Source: Agelaius tricolor (taxonomy: Eukaryota; Chordata; Aves; Passeriformes; Icteridae). From it: a stretch of 64,000 nucleotides of DNA. The position numbers and the translations under genes are program-made. Positions 34,601 through 45,025 of this stretch are shown here, piece after piece (positions within the stretch are counted from its first letter, which is position 1; the number at the start of each line of letters is the position of its first letter). The notes below the pieces were generated by a model, which did no database searches, was not told where the DNA came from, and saw nothing but the letters and a program-made list of their open reading frames with translations. The stretch is from positions 14,198,501 to 14,262,500 of the forward strand of contig JALJCS010000022.1 in the NCBI GenBank assembly GCA_023055355.1. The letters run 5' to 3'.

Positions 34601-35795
34601 AAAGTGATGTGCTGGGAGCTTGTTTTGAAGCTTTTTGTTTTTCTGGTGTGGCAAACTCTCTAAATTTAGAGGCTTTACTAATCCTTTTGGAAAAGCAAAA
34701 CTAGTTTTCCTGTAGGAATGGCTCAAAACTGTGTGCTGAACTCTGTGTGTCAAGTGAATATGAAATGGTTCAAAAATCACTTGAAAATCTGTACTCATCA
34801 AGTACCATCAGCCAGCATTGGCTCTGTTTTAATTACTTCAGAATTTTTATTTAAGGACAGAATTTGTGCTTTTCTCAGACTCTCTGGGCAGAGAAGACCT
34901 TTCCGTGCACTCTTGGGCTGATAGCTGTCATTGGGTCTAGCACTGCAGCAGATTTGCACGAAGAAGGTTCCCTTTGACAAAAGCATTGGCTCTTTGTGAG
35001 AGACCTGGCCAATCAAAATGTTTTTAAAAACTGTCTGTTCAAAGTGAAAGTTTTGATCTACAATTCCTATTGTGCTTTTTATTGGAGGAAGAAATTGAAA
35101 AACTGTTTGGGTATTTATTATATTTATTTTTAACTTCAAATGCTGCCAGGCACATGAAGAAGTCAAGAACTGGGTGGGACTGTACAATAGGACCAACCCA
35201 CACACTTCAGCGAACTGGATGTGACCCAAAAGTCTTCTGCTGAAACAAGTTTATTTTCATGAACTGGCAGTGTTGTTTTTCTGGGCTGGGAGGACAGGCT
35301 TGATCCTGGCTCCACTGCTCACCAGACTCTGAAGCCAGTTCTCATTTGTCTTGTGGGACAGCCTTTTAGCAAAAAGGAAAAAAAACCCTTTTCAGCTGTC
35401 CTTCCTAAATATTAAAGTATTTATTTATCACCATTGTGCACCTTTTACTTATCTCAGAAAAGAAAGATCTGTAGTTCCTTTCCCACTTTTTTGTAAATTA
35501 TATGAATGTTGTGTGTATCTGCTTGTCTTTGTGGGCTCTTACTATCATTGTAGTGTCACTGAGGTATGTGAACAGAAAGTTGTCTCCCAGGGTGGAGGAA
35601 GACACAACTGTATCAGCCAGGTGAAGGGAGACATCCTTGATAAGTGGGTGAATTTCTGTGCAAGACTTGCTTGTGGCTCTTAAAAGTAATGAACTTCTGT
35701 GAACATTCAGTGTTGTATAATGAAAGTGCATATTAAACAGATAAGGGTAGGAACTGCTGCATTGGGAACAGTGCAGGAAAGGTCCATAAGGAAAT
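31665..35795 (+). other. Intron 1 segment, nothing recognised
   Basis: Alternating AT-rich and GC-richer DNA. Long frames at 33.6-34.2 kb (about 170-180 codons on both strands) and 34.80-35.23 kb (143 codons, minus) show no recognisable domain and no splice context. Confidence 0.55.
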
Positions 35796-35935
35796 GGCAG
35801 AGAGCTGTGGCACCTCCATCGCTGGAGGTACTTGGGAGCCATCTGGACAGGGCCCTGGGCCCCTGACTCTTGGGACACTGCTGGAGCAGGGAGTACACCT
35901 CCAAAACTCCAGCACATTCTGGGACTCTGTAGTCA
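35796..35935 (+). mobile_element. Old CR1 LINE 3' end, plus orientation
   Basis: The sequence reads 'agagctgtggcacctcca', 'tcgctggaggtacttggg', 'agccatctggacagggcc', 'ctgctggagcagggagta', and 'cattctgggactctgtag'. This follows the CR1 subtype with '...ctggaggtattcaagagcc...'. It is diverged and partly deleted near the terminus. Confidence 0.72.
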
Positions 35936-36699
35936 GACATTTTACATTTTTTCCTTGGTTTTGTCTTTGTTGCTGATGCCATTGCCCATTGCCTTCCAGC
36001 ATTTGCTAGGGGTGACAGTGTACTTCTCTGTCCAACATCTTGTGGCAAATCCTCATTCCCTTTTTATCTGCATTTCTGTTATGGATGTAGACCATTTCCA
36101 GATGCTTTGTGGAGTGACTGGTCCAGGAACTGGAACGTGTGCATGCTTTCCTAAAAATTGGAGGAAAACCATGCATGTCTGTCAGCTTATAAAGCCTCTA
36201 AATATTGGGAAAGCTTCCTCATGCTCTCTTAGTGTGTGGGAATGGGAATCTCCAAGTCAGGCCTGCAGCTCTTGTTTTGTTTGTTTGCTTTTCTGTTGAC
36301 ATTTCAGTAGCAAAATAAATACGCTGTTCCCAGTTACTTCAGAAGTGGGAAAGAGCCGGCAGAAGGTTCCAAGTGCCTGGGACCATCAGGGCAGTGGATC
36401 CACAGGGTTTACTGGCAGCTAATGTGGGATTTACCCCAAAATGAAGCTGCAGCCAGCATGTGCTGAGAAGTGATTCAAAAGCAGAGAAACTGCTATGATT
36501 GTATGTTTCTTTTTTACCTACTCCTGAGCTTGCATCATTGCTAGTTTTTACTTGAAGTATGATTGGTCCAAACAACTGTGCTGAGAGCCGGGAAAAGCCG
36601 TAATAGGACAGAAAGTAAAAAGAAAGCATTCCTTTCCATGGATTTACGTTTCTGTTGAATGCCCTTGTCACGTACGGCACAGAGACCTGCCGTTCACTT
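35936..36699 (+). other. Intron 1 segment, nothing recognised
   Basis: AT-rich intron sequence leading into the intragenic CpG island. No repeat or coding signal. Confidence 0.55.
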
Positions 36700-37110
36700 T
36701 GGAGTGACTCACCTGGCGCGGCCCGAGCTTCTGCCAGCCCTGGGACGCCGTCCGTGGCCTGGCGGCGCGGGGGCTCGGCAGGGCCGGGCTCGCCCGCAGC
36801 GCTGCGGGGCCGGGCCGGAGCCTGCCCGTGCCCGGAGCGCCAGGCCTGGCCCACAGCGTGCTGCCTCCTGCTGGCTCGGCGCTCCTGCCCGAGCCGGCAC
36901 CGTCCCCTCTGCCCGGGCCCGGGCTCTGCTCTCCCTGCCGGGCTGGCTCCCCCCGGGGCCGGCCAGCTCCGCTGGGCACCGGGCGGCGCGGCCGGGGCTC
37001 CGCGGGCAGCGAGCGGGGCACAGCCCGAGGGGACGGCCCCGGCCGAACGGGGACGGCGCACGGACATGGGGCAGGGTCACGGAAGCAGGCGGGGCTGGAG
37101 GCGGCTCTTG
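36700..37110. promoter_or_regulatory. Intragenic CpG island in INPP5A intron 1
   Basis: About 400 bases of dense CpG stand sharply out from AT-rich DNA on both sides. Unlike the other GC-rich blocks in the intron, this one is not built from tandem repeats. Examples are 'ctggcggcgcgggggctcgg' and repeated 'gccggggc'/'ggccggc' runs. Open frames of 202 codons (+) and 242 codons (-) cross it but give Ala/Gly/Pro/Arg-rich, domain-free translations. It may be an alternative promoter, an orphan CpG island/enhancer, or the promoter of a noncoding transcript on either strand. Confidence 0.6.
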
Positions 37111-38650
37111 AGGCCGTGGTTATGGGTTATCGGCAGTGCTGTCTCTCCATCTCCGCGTCCCCTCTCCGCCAACGCAAAGCAGCTTTGCAGCTGTGTGAGC
37201 TCTTTATGGGAGGAGTCTCTGTCTCACCTGCTGCTCCAGGCGGTGGGCATGGGTTTATCCTGAAAGCCTGTGCAGGGTCGTGTCCTGGAAGTGGAGAGCC
37301 CCATCTGTGGCACGCACCATAAACACACTGCTGGGTTTTGAATGGTTTGTGACTTAGGTTCGCCTCTGCAGTGGGATCCAGAAACGGGAACAAGGACTGG
37401 AGCAGGAGAGGATGGACAGGGCTCTTATCCAGAATCACAGCCATCTCCCTGGGATGTCACACAAATACTGAAATATCAATGTATATCCTGCATAAGAGAC
37501 AGGTGTTTTAAAAAAGTTTTAAAAAACAGCAAACAAATAAAACCCAGCCAAGAAAAAACCCCAAGCACATCCCCAAACCCTCAGACAGTTAAAAGTGAAT
37601 GTTATGTAGCCTCATACTCGGCAGGAAGGTTGTTACTGTTTTTTCTTTCAAGTACAAGAATAAGCCCATGGTGAATCTCAGCTTCAGTGAAAATCTGGCT
37701 TTGCTGAGGAACCTGGAAATGCTTGGGTCATGTTACCGTGTCCCTTAGAGCTCCTCAGAGCTTTCGCTGGGGATTGGAGAGTGTGTTAGACAGCACTTTA
37801 CTATCTTTGCATGAAATGTGCATCACACTGTCCTAGAGGGACATACTTGCAGCTGCTCAGCTTTTCCAGACGGTTCAGTAGTATTTTAATTAATTGAAAA
37901 ATATGAGGTGTTTTCCTGAGATCTTGGCAGAACTGAAATTCTTACTTTGACTTCACAGTGCTTCTTCCAAAACCTCTTAATTAAATCCATGAACCTAAAA
38001 GCTTTAAGAAAATTGAAGTTCTGATTAAATGGCCATATAAAAAAGTTGGGAAACTTACAAAGTTGTTTGTTAAAGTAGAAATTTCCAGTGTTTCTGAAAT
38101 GTGACATTGACAAAGACCACTTATTAGACTATTTCATGTGTTCTGTTCTGTTTTTCATGCTTTTTCTTGCTTAAAATGGGTCTTTTTCCTTTAAGTACAT
38201 GTTTTAAGGTAAAGAATAGGAGGTGTATGGTGTCAGTGCTTGTAGAGGAAAGGTGCCCACAGCCTTCCAAGGCTGTTTGCCTGATGTTTCAGGGCAGTGT
38301 ATCCCTTTCTGTTGTGTGCCCAACCTGAGGTACATCACTGTAAGTATAATCCTATGTCCTATAAGATATCTGTGGGATTGTGCAAGTGTTTCTTCTGTAG
38401 AGCATAAGTAAATCATAATGTGAAAATACAGTCGGTGAATCTGCCAAAACCCCATCTGGAATTGGGGGATTTACTTAATTTGACTGTTCACTAGCTGTGA
38501 CTTGCCATGGGAGACAAATGGGTGCTTTTTCAAAATAATTTAAGTAACCATGAATTCAAATGGTATTCTTCAATGCATTTTGGAAATAGATGTTAGATCT
38601 TTGAGAAGAGAGAGTACAAGCTGCATTCTTCCCAAAGCACTAGTTCACTG
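37111..38650 (+). other. Intron 1 segment, nothing recognised
   Basis: AT-rich sequence with many stops in all frames. No repeat family or RNA gene was recognised. Confidence 0.55.
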
Positions 38651-38868
38651 TCTCAGGGAGATGCTGTTTGAGTGTTGTGTGTGCAGTTCTGTGTGTCTCA
38701 GGGAGATGCAGGTTTGAGTGTTGTGTGTGCAGTTCTGTGTGTCTCAGGGAGATGCAGGTTTGAGTGTTGTGTGTGCAGTTCTGTGTGTCTCAGGGAGATG
38801 CTGAGTGTTGTGTGTGCAGTTCTGTGTGTCAGGGAGATGCTGTTTGAGTGTTGTGTTGGCAGTGCTGA
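38651..38868. repeat. Minisatellite, 45-46-bp unit, five copies
   Basis: Each unit starts 'tctcagggagatgc' and ends 'gtgcagttctgtgtg', with 'ttgagtgttgtgt' between. Copies begin at 38651, 38696 and 38742. A copy shortened by about five bases and a diverged last copy follow. The + strand is G/T-rich throughout. Confidence 0.93.
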
Positions 38869-39396
38869 GCCCTTTGGTCCAAAGCTCAGCCTGCTCTGGG
38901 GTTCCTGGCCTTTTTGTGGAGCAGTGGCCCTTGATGTTCCTGGGGGGTGCTGCCCTGCTGGGCTCACCCCAAAGGCCCAGGGGGAGCTGGCTGGATCTTT
39001 GCCCCACTTCTTGTCACATTTTCCCTCTGATCCCTGAACCAAGGACAGGCAAATTGGCCTTTGTAATAAAGTAAGGTTATTGTGAGTAATAAAAAATAGC
39101 TGGAAAGGCTGCTCACCTTGTAGCTTGAGGTGATTGACAGAGCTATGGAAACAGTCTGGCTGTTTACTCCAGCGGTCTGTGTTCAGCAAACCCTGGGTTG
39201 CAGGGTGTTTGGGGCTGGCACTGCTGTGGGGTGTGCTGCAGTGGCCTGAGGTGTGCAGGAGGAGCCCTGACCCAGCGCTGCTCTCTCCCTCCTCACACCT
39301 GCCTCTGTCCATCCGTGCTGTTTGCTAACCCTGGTGTGCTCCAGCTGCACTGCTCTCCAGGCTTTAGAAATGCAGTTAGTTGGTTGTGTGATGGGC
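38869..39396 (+). other. Intron 1 segment, nothing recognised
   Basis: Mixed sequence without repeat, RNA or coding signal. Confidence 0.55.
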
Positions 39397-39525
39397 TTTT
39401 TTGTTTCTTTGTTTGCTCACTGTTTTTTTGGTTTGGTTTTTGGTTTTTTTTGTTTTTTTGGGTTTTTTTTTTGTGGTGGTGTTTTAATTGTTTTGTTTTG
39501 GGGGTTTTGGTTGTGTGACTTTTTT
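39397..39525. repeat. Low-complexity T/G-rich tract
   Basis: About 130 bases made almost wholly of T and G (runs such as 'ggtttggtttttggtttttt' and 'gttttgggggttttgg'), with a single A in the core. It is low-complexity expansion on the coding strand. On the minus strand it reads as Lys/Gln/Asn/Pro-rich frames that are not genes. Confidence 0.9.
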
Positions 39526-42500
39526 TAAATGTGTTTTGAAAGTAACTGATTTCTGACAATGAACTTGAAGGTAAAGTGATGTGAACAGGTTGCAGTAAAT
39601 ACTGCCCCAGTGAACTGTGCTTGAAATGAGTTATTAGAGAGGTAGTAAATCTCCTTGGTCCTTTTAATCCTCTCCTAGGTTTGGAAGGGTAACCCAGGCT
39701 CCATGGTAGTGAGTTTTCTTGGAGCTGTGTTCTCCCTTCTGTCTGTCTTGTACCTTTCTTCTCCTTTTATCATTACCTGTGCCTCAAAGATGGATAAAAA
39801 TTGAAGTTTTTTGTCTAAAGCCATGTTGCATAAATACTTCTGTATGTATATACAGAAGTCTCGTATATAGCAAGATGTATTGGCTGTTTAGGGATCTCAA
39901 ACAGGAGCAACAGGTGAACTGAGCTCAGGCCGTATTCATGATTAATTAATGTTATGGTGCCTGGAGAGCCCTAAGTACAATTGGCAGTATAAACGCATTG
40001 TAAATGATAGTGTGTACTGAGAAGACAAGGTCTCAATATGGGAAAACAAACTGGTTTTAAAACCTCCCTAAAATTCAGTGCCTGATACAGAGCCTGGAGT
40101 ATAGCAAGTATCTTACCTTGTGGAACAAGAGAAAGCAAATGCCAAAGGACATGGCATTAACAGAGATTATTTAAATGCCCAAGGTGCCTGACAAGCAGGG
40201 GCTGCTGTGTGAGCAGAGCTGGAGGTGCCTGTTGCTGGCAGTGTGGGCTGGGTTTAGACAGCCTGCTCTACAGCTTTGCTGCTCCCTCTCATCAGAGGCT
40301 GCGTTGGCTTAAATATTGTAAGTAGGAATAGAGGTGAGATTACTTCAGGGAATGCTGCACCATCAGCGAAGTGGCCGTGCTCCGCACGTTGTTTGTTTGG
40401 CACATTAATTGATTCGTTATTTAATTGGTTCCCCCTTTAGTTCCTGTGCTGTTGGGTAGCTCAGTACCAGAGAGGCTGCTCGGTGCTGGGCACACTCTGC
40501 AGAGGAGATCAGCACACAGCTGGGTTTGCTGTGGAAGTGAGGGATGGCAAGAACCATTCTGGAAAAGCCTGTGTTCCTCATGGCACTCTGGAAATGGCTG
40601 TGATGGGGGGTTGGCCCAGCAGTGTGCTGAAAATTGAGGGGCACAGTTTTCTGAAGTGTCCACTCTCCAGACTGCCTGACATTTGCTCCTCTGATAAATT
40701 GCAGAGCACAAACCAAGGCAGGGAGCAAAACTGGCCTGCTTTCATTGAGCAGTGCTTCAGACCTTCGCTGGAATTTATCGCTGCATCTTGTTTACTTCTT
40801 TGAGTGTTCTTTGCAAACACAGCAGCGTCAGATTTGGCCTTAAAAAAAGGAGGCAATGTGCAATTTCTGTTGTACCTCATTTTGTTTAATTGAATATTTT
40901 TTGAAATGTGTCTGCCATCCTTGCTTGCCAAGGCCCCCTGAAATCTCTAGCCACAAGAAGCTCTGCTTGCCATCCATGAACTGGATTTTCTTTGAGTTTT
41001 CTTTCTCAAGTTGCTGTTCTTTTTTTAAACTCGGCACAGGCATTCCCAGCATTGGGTTTGTGAAAGCAGCCTCTGTGAGTGGCTGTGCCTGTGAGCAGAG
41101 TGTGAGCCCAGAGCTCTGCTGCTCCTTTGGAGCACTGCAGATACAGGGAAATGAAAACATGCCAGTTCCTGGATTTTTACCAAGTAACTGTGAATTTTGG
41201 TAGTTCAACAATGTTTAGGACTAGCATGTCTAGAATAGACCTTTTTTAATTTGTTAAACAGAATATGTTATTTTCATGATAAACCAAGTTTAATACTCTG
41301 CTAGTTTTTAAACCTGATGAATAGCTAAAAGTAAAAACCCCAAGCACAATTGCTGTATTCTTCCTTTAGAATGATTTTTATTAATTGGTATGTTGCAGCA
41401 ATGTGTTTCTCTTGTACTGATGTCAGTCCTTCCTACCTGTCAGGGAGAGGAACCTTCACATCTTTATGTATTAATGAGCAGAAAGGTTGAAGTACACTTC
41501 TGAATTGATGGATTTTCCTCATGTGTTGAACCTGGTCTTTGTTGTTTTAGAGCTGCTGAATGTGGCAGCTGAGCCTGAGCTGTGTGCCGGGGCTGGGCCA
41601 GAGGCAGGTGATGCAGTGCTCCGTGTTTCTGGCTGCGTTCCCAGCCGTGGGTGGGAGGAAGGAGGGGTGTGCTGCACCCCTGGCACAGCCCTGCCAGTGC
41701 CCGTGTGGCGCTGGTGTGCAGGGCTGTGTTTGAGGGGGCTGGCCTCAGCTGAGCGTGTCTCCAGACACCGGCCCAGGCGCTCACCTGCTGACACCTGAGA
41801 GCATTGGGACTTGGTACTGGGAGTGCTAGACGTGAACTTGTGATGACAGTCCTAATGAAAATGATGTGAAATTATTTATCTGAGTTTTGACCTTGATGTG
41901 GCTGCTTCTATTTCTTGCATAAATTAGTGGGTTTTCATTAAATATCGCACAAAAACTGTGATTGTGTACAAGGGAAGACAGGAATGGAAAAATGATGAAC
42001 TAGTATCTGTAGTATCTGTTCTTACTGGTTTATCAGCTCTGTTAATTTTTTGGGGTTTTTTTGATGGGAGATTTCATAGGGTTTATCTATGTAAGTAACT
42101 TCATCGACCCCACAAGCCTCTTGGTGCAAAGAAAACAAATAAGATTTTCCACAAATACAAGCAGTGAAGCCAAAATAGCTGTATTCAAAGTGAAACAACT
42201 GAGGACTGGGTGGGAGGATAAGGTGTGTATTATTCAGGAAGGAAGTAGGAAGCATTGGAGTGAAGCTGTGTGTGAATTCTCTCACTCTTCTGTATAAGGA
42301 TAACCCACAAAGGTGATGTTTTCCTATATCTGCAAATATTTATTACATTAGATGGATTGGTGTTTTAAACAAAGTAAAGCTCTTGATGAAATTTAGTTTA
42401 AGTTTCCATATGGAAACTATGTCAAATATAATCAAAGCAGATAGGCAAACTATTAATAACTGTGCTTAGGAAATCTTTTAAGGTTTTGATGAGACCTTTA

Positions 42501-44640
42501 TGTGTTAGGGATTAATATGCTTTTTTTTTTCCCAGATACTCACTGAAATTACTTTTTCTTCTTAAATTGTAGTAACTGCTGGAAGAGTGATTGTGTGAAA
42601 ATGATGTTGCTGCGTCACTGGCTGTAAAGGACTGGCCATGTGTGTTTCAAACTCTGCCATTCCATTCCCACGCTCCTTGGGAGCCTCTCTCATGATGTTC
42701 TGTGTTACAGTGCAAATAATGTGGATTTCCAGCTGATCCTCAAGCATGAATGCTGTGACTGCAGTTAACAGCTGCCTGAAAGTGTTACTGGATTTAAATT
42801 TTTTTTTCCTGAGCCATGTCCTTGGATAGCTTTTTGAAAATTGATAAACCAAGTTTTACACTCCAGTGCAATATTTTTATTGTATTTTGTTTGCCTTCAC
42901 CAAGTATTGTGCATGGATATATATAAACTGAGGGCACTGTATCTTCAGGTTAAGGCTGTAATGATAGAAACACATATGTGCCTCTTAGGTAAAACAGAGA
43001 TGGAAAGAGTAACCAGAAGGCTGGGTTTTGAGTGACAGGGTGCAGTGTTTACTAACTCTTACAGTGGAGCTTTTTTTCCTTCTGTAATGTAATTCAAGAG
43101 TTTTCAGTGCAGGGAGATACCTAGCAGGATAAAACCAGCCATTTTGGGGTTTTTTTCATCTTTCATAAAGGTTCTTTTGTGCCAAAGGGCTGAAATTCTG
43201 ATAAATCCTTCTTTGGAAAATGGTTTCAGCATCAACATGTGGGACATGCTGCATCTTAAGAGGTGAATTCTGCAGTGAAATTATTCAGAGCCAAAGGTAA
43301 AGGCTTTGTGGCCAGGGGTGTGTGTTTGGGGTGCACTTGGTGCAGTAGAGTTTTGTTGGGCAGGAGACAGCCTCCTTCGTTCAAAGTTGTCTTCATCCAC
43401 TCAATTTGGACACCACCTGATTGCTGCTTTTCTCCTCTTCCAGCCTTCCTCTGGCTTCTCCCTTCTCCATGTAGCTTTGCAAACACAGATCAGGGCTGTG
43501 CTCTGCAAGTGGATCCTTTTATTTTCCCTTGGCATCACATGTGGTCAAGGCACAACAACCAAGGTGGCACAAACAAAATGGGTGCAGCTGTCTGGACCCA
43601 TTGCCAAGCTCCGTCCTTAAGATGCAGATTTCCATGGCAGTGAGGGAGGGGATGGGACCAGAGCTTTTACTGAGGCTCTGGTGAGGGCGTTGGACAGGTG
43701 ACTGTGCTGTTCCTTTCAAGCACATAGCCCTGGGGAAGCTCCCACTGAGAAGCTTTCTCCGTGCTGGTGAAGGGAAGAGCAGATTCCACTTGTCCTACAG
43801 GCTGTTCCCAGTGTTCCCGACCTGCCTGTCTCTCAGATGCCTGGCCAGCATGTTTTATTCATGTGTTTGGGGGCTAAGCTGGATTTCAGGTGTGCCAGCA
43901 GACAGGCTTTGCTCTTCAGTGTTCCCTTGATTTGCAGCACAGCCTGTGGGTTGCTTCATGCATCATCTTCATTCTTATCTCACCTAATTAGCTCCCAGGC
44001 ATTGCAGGAGCCCTTGGGGTTAATGATGCTTCCAGCTCTCCTGGCATCTGCTTTCTCTCACCAATCTAATCTGCTGAGAATAGAAATATTTAATTTAAAA
44101 GTTCTACAGACAGTGTATGGGAATGTAGGTGAAATTTATCAGAGGCCAGCTGTGATGTTGTGGTTCCTTTTGAACTCTGAAAGCTATTGCAGAATGTTTG
44201 TATGTACTGACAGGAATGCGAAATGGGCGGGGGGAGGACAGAAAGAGACACAGAGGGGGAGAGACTGCCTGTTTTAAATTATTCAAGAATGAGAACCTCG
44301 CAGAAACAGAGCTGCTGGATTTTTAGAATCTACAGAAAACTCCTGTTAGTTGGTATCATCTGTGAGATTAATTTGAAGATTAATTTGAAGATGCCCATTA
44401 AGTATGGATTTAATGACTGGTTCTGGCTGTTGAGTTTATGACAACCTTGGCTCTCTATCTGTTGGCATTGTGGGCAGTGTGGGAACCATTGGGAAACGAA
44501 GGGAACAAATGATACTGGCAGGTGTGCCCTGTGTGAGGGTGTCACCTGTTCTCCTGTGCACAGGGGACAGATCCTGGGGAGCAGCAAGCAGCTGTGACCC
44601 TGCTTTACTGTGTCAGACTGACTTGCACCCTTGTTATTCA
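39526..44640 (+). other. Intron 1 segment, no gene recognised
   Basis: Mostly AT-rich. It contains a 10-bp-arm palindrome at 39836-39859. Open frames at 40.4-40.9, 41.5-41.8, 42.0-42.3 and 43.2-43.7 kb occur on both strands and show no domain or splice context. No tRNA, snoRNA or mobile element was recognised. Confidence 0.55.
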
Positions 44641-45025
44641 GTCAGAGAGTCGCAGGGTGGCTTGGGATGGAAGTGACCTCAAAGCTCATATCCTTCCAGC
44701 CCTGCCCTGGCAGGGACACCTCCCACTGTCCCAGGGGCTCCCAGCCCCAGTGCCCAGCCTGGCCTTGGGCACTGCCAGGGCTCCAGGGGCAGCCACAGCT
44801 GCACTGGGCACCCTGTGCAGTGGCCTTTCCACTAATTTCTCCTAAATATCCAACCTGAATCTACCCTCTGACAGTGGGAAGCCATTCCCACTGTCCTGAC
44901 ATTCCAGGGCCCTGTCCCTCTCCAGCTCTCTTGGAGCCCCTTTGGTGCCTTTAAGCCCCAACTCTCCCAGTCTGGCTGCAGAGCAGAGGGGCTCCAGCCC
45001 TGTGCTCAGCAGAGGAGCCTCCTCT
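44641..45025 (-). mobile_element. CR1 LINE 3' region, minus orientation, the longest copy here
   Basis: The + strand reads 'gtcgcagggtggcttggg', 'gccctggcagggacacct', 'ggccttgggcactgccag', 'taaatatccaacctgaat', 'ccctgtccctctccagct', 'cccaactctcccagtctg', and 'ggggctccagccctgtgc'. This runs about 385 bases into the reverse-complemented CR1 3' end. It has no coding capacity left. Frames reported across its first part arise from the element. Confidence 0.9.

Noticed and set aside
34798..35229. 143-codon minus-strand frame in AT-rich intron
   Set aside because: No recognisable family and no flanking splice signals. It remains a chance frame unless transcripts support it.
36339..37263. 242-codon minus and 202-codon plus frames over the intragenic CpG island
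   Set aside because: Composition-driven open frames with no domain. The island is reported as a regulatory candidate instead.
42022..42297. Overlapping + and - frames of about 80 codons with protein-like composition
   Set aside because: Both strands are open at once and neither has a recognisable motif or convincing splice sites.
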